DNA from: Alphaproteobacteria bacterium
GTDB lineage: Bacteria > Pseudomonadota > Alphaproteobacteria > Rhodobacterales > Rhodobacteraceae
NCBI GenBank assembly: GCA_013151535.1
Contig: JAADIC010000145.1
Span: forward strand, 1 to 16,667
DNA length: 16,667 bases
Direction of reading: 5' to 3'
The notes beneath the pieces are model-generated. The model searched no databases and was not told where the DNA came from. It worked only from the letters and a program-made list of their open reading frames with translations. Both the position numbers and the translations under genes were made by a program. This document shows positions 1-7,855 of the stretch, piece after piece. Numbering within the stretch: the stretch's first letter is position 1; each line of letters starts with the position of its first letter.

Positions 1-467
1 CCCATCAGGGCCGCCGCGATAAAGTTGAACATGATGGTGGTAATCACAATATGACTACCGCGTTTGGCTTGCAGATAGGCCGGAATGAAGGCCCATGCCG
101 CACCGAATGCCGCCGCGCCGATGATGGCAAATGGCAGCGCCAGCGCCCAACTGGGCCAGTCAAAAGCAAGGATAACCACAGCCGCCCCGACACCGGCAAC
201 CGCCGCTTGCCCTTCACCGCCGATATTGAACATGCGCGCGTGAAAGGCCACGGCCACGGCCAGACCGGTGAAGATGTAATTGGTGGCATAATAGAGCGTA
301 TAGCCGATGCCGCCAGTTGACCCGAGCGCCCCCTTGACCATGAAATAAATCGCATCCAGCGGGTTTTCCCCGATGGCCAGCACCACCAGACCCGACAACA
401 GGAAGGCCAGGGTCAGATTGATGAACGGCACCAGAAACACATCGGCCCAGCGTGGCATTCTTTCCAT
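1..467 (-). CDS. BMP-type (nucleoside/purine) ABC transporter permease, partial
   Basis: This is the N-terminal part of an integral membrane permease; the rest lies beyond the left edge, so only about 155 codons are visible. The protein starts MERMPRWADVFLVPFINL and alternates hydrophobic helices with short polar loops, including the stretch FHARMFNIGGEGQ typical of sugar/nucleoside ABC permeases (BPD_transp_2 family). Its ATG overlaps the stop of the upstream ATPase gene by one base (TGATG), which fixes the start and implies translational coupling. With the ATPase and the BMP-family binding protein it would form an importer in the cytoplasmic membrane. The substrate is inferred from the binding-protein family as nucleosides or purines; nothing in the visible permease proves it. 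A second permease gene is usual in such operons and would be expected outside the window. Confidence 0.9.
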   Translation of the reverse strand, partial: MERMPRWADVFLVPFINLTLAFLLSGLVVLAIGENPLDAIYFMVKGALGSTGGIGYTLYYATNYIFTGLAVAVAFHARMFNIGGEGQAAVAGVGAAVVILAFDWPSWALALPFAIIGAAAFGAAWAFIPAYLQAKRGSHIVITTIMFNFIAAALM

Positions 468-2032
468 CAGGTACCCTCGTCGCTAATACCGGCCATCAGA
501 AGGCCCAGCTCGTTTTCATCGGTTTCGGTGGTGATCCGTTCGCCCTGAATATGGCCGTCAAACATCACCGCGACCCGGTCAGACAGGGACAGGATTTCAT
601 CAAGCTCGACCGAAACCAGCAGGATCGCCTTGCCCGCATCGCGCAGGGCGACGATTTGTTTGTGGATAAACTCAATCGCGCCGATATCGACGCCGCGTGT
701 GGGCTGGCCGACCAGCAGAATATCAGGATTGCGCTCGATCTCGCGCGCCAGCACGATCTTTTGTTGGTTGCCGCCGGAAAAATTCTGCGCGGGCAGGCGG
801 GGATTGGGTGGGCGGATGTCAAAATTATCCATCTTGGCGATGGTGTCTTCAAGGATGGCCGCATTGTCCATCATCAGCGCGTTCTTCTGGTATTTCGGAT
901 CGTTGTGATAGCCGAAACAGACGTTTTCCCAAGCGGTGAAATCCATAATCAGGCCCAGACGCTGGCGATCCTCGGGTACATGGGCGATGCCTTGGGCGCG
1001 CCGCGACTGGCCGTCTGAATGCTTGCCGGTCAGGTCGATGTCCTTACCGTGAACCTTGATTTCACCGGTGCCTGTAGCGATGCCGCCCAGCACGTCCAGC
1101 AGTTCCGACTGGCCATTCCCGGCCACCCCGGCGATGCCGAGGATTTCACCCGCCTTCACCTGAAACGAGATGCCTTTGACGCGCTCAACCCCCATTTCGT
1201 CGACCACACGCAGATTGTTGACCTCAAGCAAAACATCGCCCAGTTTCGGCGGTTGCTTGTCGACTTGCAGCAAGACTTTGCGCCCGACCATCAGCTCCGC
1301 CAGCTCTGGCGGGCTGGTCTCGGCGGTTTTCACAGTCGCGGTCATTTCGCCGCGCCGCATCACGCTGACCGTGTCGGTCGCGCTCATGATTTCTTTCAGC
1401 TTGTGGGTGATTAGAATGATGGTTTTGCCCTGATCGCGCAGATTGTCAAAAATGCGGAACAGGTGATCGGCCTCTTTCGGGGTCAAAACACCGGTTGGTT
1501 CATCAAGAATAAGAATGTCGGCCTGTCGATACAGCGCCTTTAAGATTTCGACCCGCTGCTGGTGGCCAACCGACAGGTTTTCAATGATCTCGTCGGGATC
1601 GACATCAAGTTCGTATTCATGCGCCAGCTCAACCAAAGCCAAGCGCGCCTTGGCCAGCGACGGTTTCAACAACGCGCCTTCCTCGACCCCGAGGATGACG
1701 TTTTCGAGAACTGTAAAGTTTTCAACCAGTTTGAAATGCTGGTGGACCATGCCGATACCTGCAGCAATTGCGGCCTGACTGTCCGGAATTGGGGTCAAAA
1801 CGCCGTTGATGTAAATCTCGCCCGCGTCCGCTTTGTAAAATCCGTAAAGGATCGACATCAATGTCGATTTGCCGGCGCCGTTTTCCCCGACAATGCCGTG
1901 GATTGCACCCTTGGCGACGGACATGGAAATGTCTTTGTTCGCCTGCACGGGGCCAAAGGCTTTTGAAATGCCTTTAAGCTCAATCGCCGGGGCGACAACT
2001 TCCTGCCGCCCCGTATCTGGTGTTATCGTCAC
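467..2032 (-). CDS. ABC transporter ATP-binding protein, double-domain, BMP/nucleoside importer type
   Basis: The product (about 521 residues) has two fused ABC ATPase domains, as in the RbsA/NupO-like ATPases of sugar and nucleoside importers. The first domain has Walker A GENGAGKS (about residues 49-56), signature LSVGHQQ and Walker B ILILDEPTG. The second has the degenerate Walker A GVAGNGQS without lysine, signature FSGGNQQK and a Walker B ending LLVGQPTRGVD. Such asymmetry is normal in this family, where only one site hydrolyses ATP efficiently. The start is uncertain. A GTG at 2032 has a short AAGG about nine bases upstream and lies 11 bases after the binding-protein stop. A TTG at 2059 would give 530 residues and overlap that gene. 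I prefer GTG. The stop overlaps the permease start by one base. It energises import of a probable nucleoside or purine. Confidence 0.93.
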   Translation of the reverse strand: MTITPDTGRQEVVAPAIELKGISKAFGPVQANKDISMSVAKGAIHGIVGENGAGKSTLMSILYGFYKADAGEIYINGVLTPIPDSQAAIAAGIGMVHQHFKLVENFTVLENVILGVEEGALLKPSLAKARLALVELAHEYELDVDPDEIIENLSVGHQQRVEILKALYRQADILILDEPTGVLTPKEADHLFRIFDNLRDQGKTIILITHKLKEIMSATDTVSVMRRGEMTATVKTAETSPPELAELMVGRKVLLQVDKQPPKLGDVLLEVNNLRVVDEMGVERVKGISFQVKAGEILGIAGVAGNGQSELLDVLGGIATGTGEIKVHGKDIDLTGKHSDGQSRRAQGIAHVPEDRQRLGLIMDFTAWENVCFGYHNDPKYQKNALMMDNAAILEDTIAKMDNFDIRPPNPRLPAQNFSGGNQQKIVLAREIERNPDILLVGQPTRGVDIGAIEFIHKQIVALRDAGKAILLVSVELDEILSLSDRVAVMFDGHIQGERITTETDENELGLLMAGISDEGT

Positions 2033-2043
2033 GCGCTGTCGCC

Positions 2044-3033
2044 TTAGCTCACCGGGCAACTGCTGTCGGACATATAATCATGCACTTTGATCGAGCCATC
2101 AATGATGCCAGCCTTGGCCGCATCAACCGCCGCCTTGATTTCAGGCGTGAAGACAGCCGCGTTGTTTTCGTCCAGCGCGTAATCAATACCGCCATTGGCC
2201 AGACCAAGAACCGAGAAACCGGTTACAAGGTCTTCGCCCTGCGTGAACGCATTGTACACAGCCACGTCAACCCGCTTGACCATGGAGGTCAGAACCGAAC
2301 CGGGATGCAGATAGTTCTGGTTGCTGTCGACACCGATCGAGAAGATGCCCTGATCGGCAGCGGTTTGCAGAACGCCAACACCGGTGCCACCGGCAGCCGC
2401 GTAAACCACATCAGCGCCCTGGCCGATCTGGGCTTTGGTCAGTTCGCCGCCTTTAACCGGGTCATTCCAGGCACGGAAATCGGTGCCGGTCATGTTCTGG
2501 ATCACGGTCGCATCAGGATTTGCCGCTTTCACGCCCTGCACATAGCCACAGGCAAACTTGCGGATCAGTGGAATATCCATGCCGCCAATAAAGCCGACAG
2601 TGCCGGATTTCGAAGCCATGGCAGCCGCTACACCCACAAGATACGAGCCTTCATGTTCGTTGAACACAACCGAGGCCACGTTATCTTTGCCGACAACCAT
2701 GTCGATAATGGCGAACTTGGTGTCAGGGAAATCATCGGCAACAGCTTCAAGTGAGGACGCAAACGCAAAACCGGTCATGACGATCGGGTTGCTGCCTGCC
2801 TCGGCAAAACGGCGCAGCGCCTGCTCGCGCTGGGCTTCGGACGAGATTTCAAACTCGCGGAATGTGCCACCGGTTTCTTCGGCCCAGCGGGTTGCACCGG
2901 CAAAGGCGGCTTCGTTGAAGGATTTATCGAATTTGCCACCGATATCGAAAATGATGGCAGGTTCAGCCAAAGCAGCGGTTGCAGAGATTGCAAGCACGCT
3001 GGCTGTACCAAGGATAGCTTTCATAAAGGACAT
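2044..3033 (-). CDS. BMP family ABC transporter substrate-binding protein
   Basis: This 329-residue periplasmic binding protein of the BMP (PnrA/Med-like) family delivers its ligand to the ATPase/permease encoded downstream. The start MSFMKAILG is preceded by GGGAGAG at good spacing. It opens an ordinary Sec signal peptide (about residues 1-23, cleavage after ALA). There is no lipobox, so it should be soluble rather than a lipoprotein. Family-typical segments follow: IIFDIGGKFDKSFNEAAF near the mature N-terminus, then FNEHEGSYLVGVAAA and VGFIGGMDIPLIRKFACGY in the middle. Known BMP proteins bind purine nucleosides, so a nucleoside or related purine ligand is the best inference; binding residues were not checked individually. 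It is first in its operon and has a good sigma-70-like promoter upstream. Confidence 0.94.
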   Translation of the reverse strand: MSFMKAILGTASVLAISATAALAEPAIIFDIGGKFDKSFNEAAFAGATRWAEETGGTFREFEISSEAQREQALRRFAEAGSNPIVMTGFAFASSLEAVADDFPDTKFAIIDMVVGKDNVASVVFNEHEGSYLVGVAAAMASKSGTVGFIGGMDIPLIRKFACGYVQGVKAANPDATVIQNMTGTDFRAWNDPVKGGELTKAQIGQGADVVYAAAGGTGVGVLQTAADQGIFSIGVDSNQNYLHPGSVLTSMVKRVDVAVYNAFTQGEDLVTGFSVLGLANGGIDYALDENNAAVFTPEIKAAVDAAKAGIIDGSIKVHDYMSDSSCPVS

Positions 3034-3122
3034 TTTTCTCTCCCGTTTGTTATTCCTTTGGGGTCGCGGCCGCCAGATAGCATGGTGGCACGCAAAACCC
3101 AGATCGCAGATGACCATGCACG

Positions 3123-3152
3123 ATTAAGACCCAAGGGCCTAAAGCGGGTCAA
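3123..3152 (-). promoter_or_regulatory. Putative sigma-70 promoter of the BMP transporter operon
   Basis: On the minus strand TTGACC (3147-3152, five of six consensus bases) is separated by 18 bases from CTTAAT (3123-3128, four of six). Transcription would begin near 3116, giving a leader of roughly 80 bases. The rest of 3034-3218 holds no gene; I see no convincing riboswitch fold or rho-independent terminator for the upstream rimI gene. Confidence 0.5.
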
Positions 3153-3218
3153 CCGTTTTTTTACCATTTATTCAGGTTTTGACGGGATTCATCTGTGGAT
3201 AACCTGGCTGACGATGGG

Positions 3219-3638
3219 TCAGGTTCGGCTTAAATCGCGCAGCATAACCAGGGCGCTGGCCTTGGGGCCGTTTGGGCTGGCATAATAATCCTTGCGATAT
3301 CCGGCGTCTTTGTAGCCTTGCGCGCGATAAAGCGCGATGGCACCGTGGTTCTGCTCGGCAACTTCCAGAAACGCCTGTTTGGCGCCTTTTTGGCGGGCGT
3401 GCCCCTCGAATCCGGCAAGCAGAGTTCTGCCAATGCCTTGTCGGCGTACCTCGGGATGAACCGCAAGGGTCAACAATTCCACTTCCGGCCCGGCAATCCG
3501 GCCAAGGGCGAATCCCTTTGGGTTTTCGATCAGAAAAACCGAAGGGCTGGCCAGAAAATCGGTGAACTCAGCCGCAGACCACGGGCGTGGGGAGGTGAAA
3601 CAAAGGCGATGCAGGGCCGCGAGGGCTTGGGGTGTCAT
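3219..3638 (-). CDS. rimI: Ribosomal protein S18-alanine N-acetyltransferase
   Basis: This 139-residue GNAT acetyltransferase is expected to transfer acetyl from acetyl-CoA to the N-terminal alanine of ribosomal protein S18. The acetyl-CoA pyrophosphate loop is visible as RRQGIGRTLLAGF (consensus Q/R-x-x-G-x-G/A), preceded by the strand VELLTLAVHPEVR and followed by AFLEVAEQNHGAIALYRAQGY, the conserved acceptor-side block of RimI proteins. Length is normal (about 140-160). Its ATG overlaps the end of tsaB by four bases (ATGA), and tsaB-rimI adjacency is a very common bacterial arrangement, which supports the assignment over another GNAT. It is the last gene of the nfuA-tsaB-rimI unit. Confidence 0.9.
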   Translation of the reverse strand: MTPQALAALHRLCFTSPRPWSAAEFTDFLASPSVFLIENPKGFALGRIAGPEVELLTLAVHPEVRRQGIGRTLLAGFEGHARQKGAKQAFLEVAEQNHGAIALYRAQGYKDAGYRKDYYASPNGPKASALVMLRDLSRT

Positions 3639-4279
3639 TGTAACAGAACCGGTGCCGCATCCCGCGACGGGGCGGCATCGGCCGGTTTCAGGTATAGCGG
3701 TGCGGGGCGGGTTGTTGGTGCGTGCAGTCGTGATGCCGCGATTCTTGCGATGGCTTCGGCGATGGAAAAGGCCGAGACATCGGCTGTCGCGCCAAGGGTT
3801 CTTGCGAGGTTTTTGGCATTGTGGCCGATGCAGGTTTTGATTGATCCGGATTTCGCGGTGCTGATTTGATCCGCCGCAATGACCTTGGGCCTCATGCCCG
3901 TTGCAAGCACATAAACCTGATCCCGCCGCGCGTCGATGGTGGCCAGTGCAGGTTCCTCTGCCCCCAAAAGCATGGCTTCCAAAGCATTCACACCAATCGC
4001 CGGAACGCCAAGCGACAAGGCCAAGCCACGCGCCGCTGAAACGCTTAACCGGATACCGGTGAAATTGCCCGGCCCGATACCACAGCCGATGCCGTCAATG
4101 TCCTGCCAGCTTTTGCCCGCCTCGGCCAAAACCTCTTGCAGCAGTGGAAACAGCCGCTCGGCCTGCCCCTTGGTCATATCTTCGCTGCGAGATACCAATA
4201 TTTCATCACCCAATAGCAAAGCGACCGCGCAATGCGCGGCCGAAGTATCAAACGCCAGTATCAGAGGTTCAGGCGGCAA
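3635..4279 (-). CDS. tsaB: tRNA threonylcarbamoyladenosine biosynthesis protein TsaB
   Basis: TsaB is the non-catalytic ASKHA-fold partner of TsaD in making t6A at position 37 of ANN-decoding tRNAs, a cytoplasmic and usually essential step. The 214-residue product opens PLILAFDTSAAHCAVALL (phosphate-1-like loop) and carries the family hallmark GIGPGNFTGIRLSVSAARGLA. The C-terminal half is less conserved, as usual for TsaB. The start is a TTG at 4279, preceded by GAGG at suitable spacing and lying inside the end of nfuA (11-base overlap); I see no better ATG or GTG. The gene ends in a four-base overlap with rimI. The dense packing suggests translational coupling across all three genes. Confidence 0.92.
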   Translation of the reverse strand: MPPEPLILAFDTSAAHCAVALLLGDEILVSRSEDMTKGQAERLFPLLQEVLAEAGKSWQDIDGIGCGIGPGNFTGIRLSVSAARGLALSLGVPAIGVNALEAMLLGAEEPALATIDARRDQVYVLATGMRPKVIAADQISTAKSGSIKTCIGHNAKNLARTLGATADVSAFSIAEAIARIAASRLHAPTTRPAPLYLKPADAAPSRDAAPVLLQ

Positions 4280-4829
4280 CCGGGCGGACCTCGGTCACTT
4301 CGGGGATATAGTGGCGCAGCAGATTTTCGATGCCCATTTTCAGGGTCATGGTCGAGGACGGGCAGCCAGCGCAAGCGCCCTTCATGGCCAAATAAACCAC
4401 ACCACGATCAAAGCCGTGGAAGGTGATATCGCCGCCATCCTGCGCCACAGCGGGGCGCACGCGGGTATCCAGAAGCTCCTTGATCTGCTCGACAATCTCG
4501 CTGTCGGGGCCGTCATGGGCGCTGTGGCCGCTATCGGTGTTTTCACCGCTCATCACCGCTTCACCCGATTGGAAATGCTCCATAATCGCGCCGAGGATCG
4601 ACGGCTTCAGATGGTTCCAGTCCAGATCGTCCTGCTTGGTGACGGTGACAAAATCAATACCGAGGAACACGCCGGTCACGCCGTTCACGGCAAAAATCCG
4701 CATCGCCAGCGGTGAATTTGCAGCCCCATCCGCCGTCGTGAAATCCGCTGTGCCGGTTTCCAGCACCGATTGTCCGGGCAGAAACTTCAACGTGGCTGGG
4801 TTTGGCGTGGCTTCGGTTTGAATGAACAT
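4269..4829 (-). CDS. nfuA: NifU-family Fe-S cluster carrier (NfuA-like)
   Basis: The 186-residue protein has the two parts of an alphaproteobacterial/mitochondrial Nfu: an N-terminal Nfu_N domain beginning MFIQTEATPNPATLKFLPG, and a C-terminal NifU domain from about residue 110 with VRPAVAQDGGDITFHGF and the cluster-binding CAGC motif (C153 and C156). The family assembles a [4Fe-4S] cluster across a dimer through CxxC and hands it to apo-enzymes. The start is clear: AAGGAAA precedes the ATG. It leads the nfuA-tsaB-rimI unit. A TTGACA promoter and a perfect Irr-like palindrome lie directly upstream, so iron-dependent control is plausible. Confidence 0.95.
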   Translation of the reverse strand: MFIQTEATPNPATLKFLPGQSVLETGTADFTTADGAANSPLAMRIFAVNGVTGVFLGIDFVTVTKQDDLDWNHLKPSILGAIMEHFQSGEAVMSGENTDSGHSAHDGPDSEIVEQIKELLDTRVRPAVAQDGGDITFHGFDRGVVYLAMKGACAGCPSSTMTLKMGIENLLRHYIPEVTEVRPVAA

Positions 4830-4855
4830 GGGATTTCCTTTGCGATATTACAAAA

Positions 4856-4884
4856 GATATGCCTTTCCCAAGCAAAATTGTCAA
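4856..4884 (-). promoter_or_regulatory. Putative promoter of nfuA-tsaB-rimI
   Basis: Minus-strand TTGACA (4879-4884, perfect -35) is followed after 17 bases by CATATC (4856-4861, a weak -10 with three of six bases). The predicted start near 4849 gives a leader of about 20 bases. A strong -35 with a weak -10 fits a regulated promoter. Confidence 0.5.
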
Positions 4885-4889
4885 GATCG

Positions 4890-4904
4890 TTAGAACGATT
4901 CTAA
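4890..4904. promoter_or_regulatory. Irr/ICE-like operator palindrome
   Basis: TTAGAA-CGA-TTCTAA is a perfect 6+6 inverted repeat with a 3-base centre, flanked by a further A/T. It matches the iron-control element recognised by Irr (heme-responsive Fur family) in alphaproteobacteria as I recall it. It lies five bases upstream of the -35 of nfuA and between the usp stop and nfuA. Whether Irr would activate or repress from here cannot be read from the sequence. Confidence 0.6.
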
Positions 4905-4912
4905 ACTATGGC

Positions 4913-5368
4913 TCAGGAAACCGCGATAATCGCTTCCTTGCTCATGCCGCCGGGCACAATCGTCACCGGAATCGGCATGGTGCCGGAATAACGCAGCATA
5001 TAGGTCACAAGCGGCCCCGGCCCCTCTTTGCCGGTGCCAGCGCCCAGAACCAGCACCCCGATATCCTCGTTGTCCTGAATATAATCGATGATCTCGGCCT
5101 CCATTTTGCCTTCGCGGATTTCAAGATCAGGGGTGACGCCTTCTTTTTCCTGCATCCGTTTGGAGAACACCTCGAAATGCGCCTCGATCCGTTCGCGGGC
5201 TTCGGCGCGCATGATGTCGGCCACGCCGATCCAGTGGTTGAACTCTTCTGGTGGAATGACGGCCAGAATGGTCACGCCGCCGCCGGTGTTGGCAGCCCTC
5301 AGGGCCGCGAACCGCATGGCGTTCAGGCATTCGGTTGTGTTGTCGAGGATGACCAGAAACTTGCGCAT
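4913..5368 (-). CDS. Universal stress protein (UspA family)
   Basis: This single-domain Usp of 151 residues starts MRKFLVILDNTTECLNAMRFAA; the ATG is preceded by GAAAGGA, so I reject an upstream extension to 5425. The first strand plus the acidic DN resembles the UspA VAVD/ILD ATP-contact motif. Near the C-terminus the usual G-2x-G-9x-G(S/T) ATP motif is present only in altered form (LVLGAGTGKEGPGP...YSGT), so nucleotide binding is uncertain. Usp proteins are cytoplasmic stress-survival factors without a single defined reaction. It lies downstream of the aminotransferase, about 93 bases away, with an FNR-like box just upstream, suggesting independent, possibly oxygen-linked control. Confidence 0.88.
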   Translation of the reverse strand: MRKFLVILDNTTECLNAMRFAALRAANTGGGVTILAVIPPEEFNHWIGVADIMRAEARERIEAHFEVFSKRMQEKEGVTPDLEIREGKMEAEIIDYIQDNEDIGVLVLGAGTGKEGPGPLVTYMLRYSGTMPIPVTIVPGGMSKEAIIAVS

Positions 5369-5390
5369 GACGGTCCTTTCAATGTCGCGT

Positions 5391-5404
5391 TTGATAATAA
5401 TCAC
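5391..5404. promoter_or_regulatory. FNR/FnrL-like box upstream of usp
   Basis: TTGAT-AATA-ATCAC matches nine of ten conserved bases of the FNR consensus TTGAT-N4-ATCAA. It ends about 22 bases before the usp ATG and contains, on the minus strand, TATTAT (5394-5399), a good candidate -10 with no convincing -35. That overlap would suit repression or promoter exclusion better than classic activation from -41.5. Confidence 0.4.
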
Positions 5405-5461
5405 CCATGTTGGGCGAACACGCAAGCGCGTGGTTCAGAGATGCGACATGAAAGCCTGTTC

Positions 5462-6328
5462 TCAAGAGTTGCCGGAATGGGCCCAGTCCCAATAAAGCTC
5501 GCGCGCCATTTTGCTGATTGGGCCGTGCTGGTAATGGGTGTCGTCAAAGGCGGTGACTGGGGTGATCTTGGTCATGTTGCCAGACAGGAACACCTCGTCT
5601 GCGCCGCGAAAATCGTCAAAGCCCAGCACGGTTTCATGCACGGTGATGCCTTCACCGCGCAGCAATGTCATATGCCGCGCCCGGGTGATGCCCGCCAGAA
5701 AGGTGCCGTTGGCGACGGGCGTGAACAGCTCGCCATCCTTGGCCATGAACACATTGGCGCTGGCGCTTTCGGCCACATTGCCCAGCGCATCGGCAACCAG
5801 CGCGTTGGCAAAACCCTTGTCCTTGGCTTCGCGCAACATCCGCGCGTTGTTGGGGTAAAGGCAGCCAGCCTTGGCGTTGACCACCGAATCCGCCAGCACC
5901 GGCCGGTGGAACTGGGTTGTGGTCAGGGTTGTCGTGGCCTCGGGCGTCGCCATCGGGATTTCCTCAAGACAGATACAAAAGCCGGTTTTGTCCTGATCCG
6001 GCAGGATACCGGCCAGCCCTGAATCAATCCCCCAATACATCGGGCGAATGTAAACCGGCGTATTTTTCGGGAACAGTTTCAGCCCCTCAAGCGTGATCTG
6101 CATGATGTCGCTGGCGCTTACCGTCGGGTTGATACCGAGCGCTGTGGCCGAGTGGTTCACCCGTTCACAATGGGCCAGCAGATCGGGAAAAATACCTTCA
6201 AAGAACCGCGCGCCGTCAAACACGGTCGAGCCTAGCCAGGCACCATGATCTGCCGCGCGCATGATCGGCACATTGCCCTTGTGCCATGTGCCTTCAAAAT
6301 AAGTGTGGATATTTGTTCCGGCGGCCAT
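5462..6328 (-). CDS. Class IV PLP aminotransferase, branched-chain type (IlvE-like)
   Basis: The 288-residue enzyme belongs to fold-type IV PLP aminotransferases and is probably a branched-chain amino acid aminotransferase (Leu/Ile/Val with 2-oxoglutarate). The N-terminus has HTYFEGTWHKGNVPIMRAADHG and DGARFFEG. The likely PLP lysine is K153 in VVNAKAGCLYPNN. The conserved glutamate region is NVAESASANVF, with KDGELFTP and GTFLAGITR following. The variation ESASANVF instead of the usual EGxxxNxF leaves room for a relative such as a D-amino acid transaminase or aminodeoxychorismate lyase-like enzyme, but overall it reads as IlvE-like. Start: the ATG at 6328 has AGGGA at proper spacing; the in-frame ATG at 6334 is too close to that site. 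It lies 69 bases after the histidine kinase gene on the same strand. Confidence 0.87.
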   Translation of the reverse strand: MAAGTNIHTYFEGTWHKGNVPIMRAADHGAWLGSTVFDGARFFEGIFPDLLAHCERVNHSATALGINPTVSASDIMQITLEGLKLFPKNTPVYIRPMYWGIDSGLAGILPDQDKTGFCICLEEIPMATPEATTTLTTTQFHRPVLADSVVNAKAGCLYPNNARMLREAKDKGFANALVADALGNVAESASANVFMAKDGELFTPVANGTFLAGITRARHMTLLRGEGITVHETVLGFDDFRGADEVFLSGNMTKITPVTAFDDTHYQHGPISKMARELYWDWAHSGNS

Positions 6329-6397
6329 GTTCATTTCCCTGGTGATAAGATTTCGCGCATCTAATCACTGGCATCAGGGAAGGTCCAGAGGGGCGGT

Positions 6398-7855
6398 TTA
6401 TACTTTATCGACAATCGGCAGGGTAACGGTTGCGCATAGTCCACCTTCGGACCGGTTCACCAGTGCCACCTCGCCGCCGTGGCCGCGAATGATCGAGCGC
6501 ACGACCGCCAGCCCAAGGCCAACGCCGCCGGTTTCGCGATTGCGCGAGGACTCAACGCGCTGAAACGGCTCGAACACCTGTTCGACCTGCGCGACAGGGA
6601 TGCCCGGCCCTTTGTCACATATGGCGATGGTGATGTGCTCTGGCGTGGCTGAAAGGTTAACTTGCGCCACCTCGCCGTATTTCACGGCATTGTCGACAAG
6701 GTTGTCAAACACCCGGCGCAAGGCCAGCGGGCGGCCCAGATACGAGACCCGATCCGGGCCTTCATAACTGACCGCATGGCCAAGTTCGGCGGCGTCATCC
6801 ACCACGCTTTGCACAAGCCCGGCAAGATCGAGGGATTTGCGCCGCTCGTCCGAACTGTCGAGCCGCGCGAATGATAATGTGGCCGAGATCATCGCCTCCA
6901 TCTGCGCCAGATCGGCCAGCATCTTTTCACGTTGCTCGTCATCTTCGACAAACTCGGCGCGCAGGCGCAGGCGGGTCACAGGCGTGCGCAGATCATGCGA
7001 CACGGCGGCCAGCATTTGTGTGCGGTCCTGTATCAAGCGGCGCAGGCGTTTCTGCATATTGTTGAACGCCTTGGCGGCGCGGCCCATTTCGGGCGGCCCG
7101 TCCTCGCGCAGGCTGGGCGCGTTCATATCACGCCCCAAGCGTTCCGAGGCCCGCGCGAACACATCAAGCGGCGCGATTGAACGGCGAATAGCCCAGACAG
7201 ACAGCGCTGTGACGATCGCTGCCATCACCAAGAACGCCAGCACGAAACGCCGGTTCCAGATTTGGCGGATTTCCGGCGTGGTGGTCAGAAAGTTCAGCCA
7301 GTTACCGTCTTCAAGTTGCAGCGATACCCGCAGAATGCCGGTATTGCTCCAGCCCTGCATCAGGCGCACCATACCCATGTTCATCCCCATGCCCGGCATG
7401 TTTCCCATGCCGCGCATTGCCGCCAACGGGGTCGTGCAGCGTTGCAAAGTGTCGGTGAAGGCCTGCAAGACCGCCGTTTCCTCCACCGTATTCGTGCTGG
7501 CCAGACGCAATTGATCCAGGGCGGGGTTGTTCAACAAGTCGGCCAGAATACTGGCGACTTGTTTGGTGGCTTTGGAACCATCGTTTAGCCCCACCAAAGG
7601 TGTTTTGCTCAACATTGCCGCAAACCCCGTGCCCGATTGGCTACAGGCCACGGCGGCGCGATCGGCCTCGGGCAAGCCGCCCACAGTGCGGCTGACGGCG
7701 GCGATACGCTCGGCTATATCCTCGCCCGCTACGTTGTGCAGCGCCAGATTACGTTCTTGGGTGTAGATCAACAGGCCCACAAGGTTTGACACCAATAGGC
7801 CCGCCAGCAGCACCAGCGTGGTGCGCGAGGCGAGGGTATGGGGCAGGAGCTTCAT
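6398..7855 (-). CDS. Membrane sensor histidine kinase with Met-rich periplasmic loop
   Basis: This 485-residue EnvZ-type kinase has TM1 at about residues 13-31, a periplasmic domain of roughly 170 residues, TM2 at about 204-223, HAMP at about 224-277, HisKA with phospho-acceptor H287 in AAVSHDLRTP, and a HATPase domain with N-box DNLVDNAVKYG (N389), G1 DKGPGIP and G2 GGVGLGLA. All catalytic motifs look intact. The unusual part is periplasmic residues 147-166 (7358-7417), with eight methionines in 20 residues (MGNMPGMGMNMGM core), plus two isolated cysteines (C71, C140). Its start overlaps the response-regulator stop by four bases (ATGA), so the two form one operon and a cognate pair. A Met-rich loop is what one expects of a Cu(I)/Ag(I) or oxidant sensor; the real signal is unknown. 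Confidence 0.95.
   Translation of the reverse strand: MKLLPHTLASRTTLVLLAGLLVSNLVGLLIYTQERNLALHNVAGEDIAERIAAVSRTVGGLPEADRAAVACSQSGTGFAAMLSKTPLVGLNDGSKATKQVASILADLLNNPALDQLRLASTNTVEETAVLQAFTDTLQRCTTPLAAMRGMGNMPGMGMNMGMVRLMQGWSNTGILRVSLQLEDGNWLNFLTTTPEIRQIWNRRFVLAFLVMAAIVTALSVWAIRRSIAPLDVFARASERLGRDMNAPSLREDGPPEMGRAAKAFNNMQKRLRRLIQDRTQMLAAVSHDLRTPVTRLRLRAEFVEDDEQREKMLADLAQMEAMISATLSFARLDSSDERRKSLDLAGLVQSVVDDAAELGHAVSYEGPDRVSYLGRPLALRRVFDNLVDNAVKYGEVAQVNLSATPEHITIAICDKGPGIPVAQVEQVFEPFQRVESSRNRETGGVGLGLAVVRSIIRGHGGEVALVNRSEGGLCATVTLPIVDKV

Noticed and set aside
3080..3119. GCATGGT/ACCATGC inverted repeat in the BMP operon leader, considered as a riboswitch or attenuator
   Set aside because: A 7-bp stem with a 26-base loop lies partly upstream of the predicted transcription start, and no known purine riboswitch core is visible.
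3201..3225. AACCTG...CAGGTT inverted repeat at the end of rimI, considered as a terminator
   Set aside because: The stem is only six pairs, overlaps the rimI stop codon and is not followed by a T-run on the minus strand.
4859..6022. Long open frame on the plus strand (387 codons)
   Set aside because: It lies antisense to the well-supported usp and aminotransferase genes, has no recognisable domain and no ribosome binding site; it is a by-product of GC-rich codon use.
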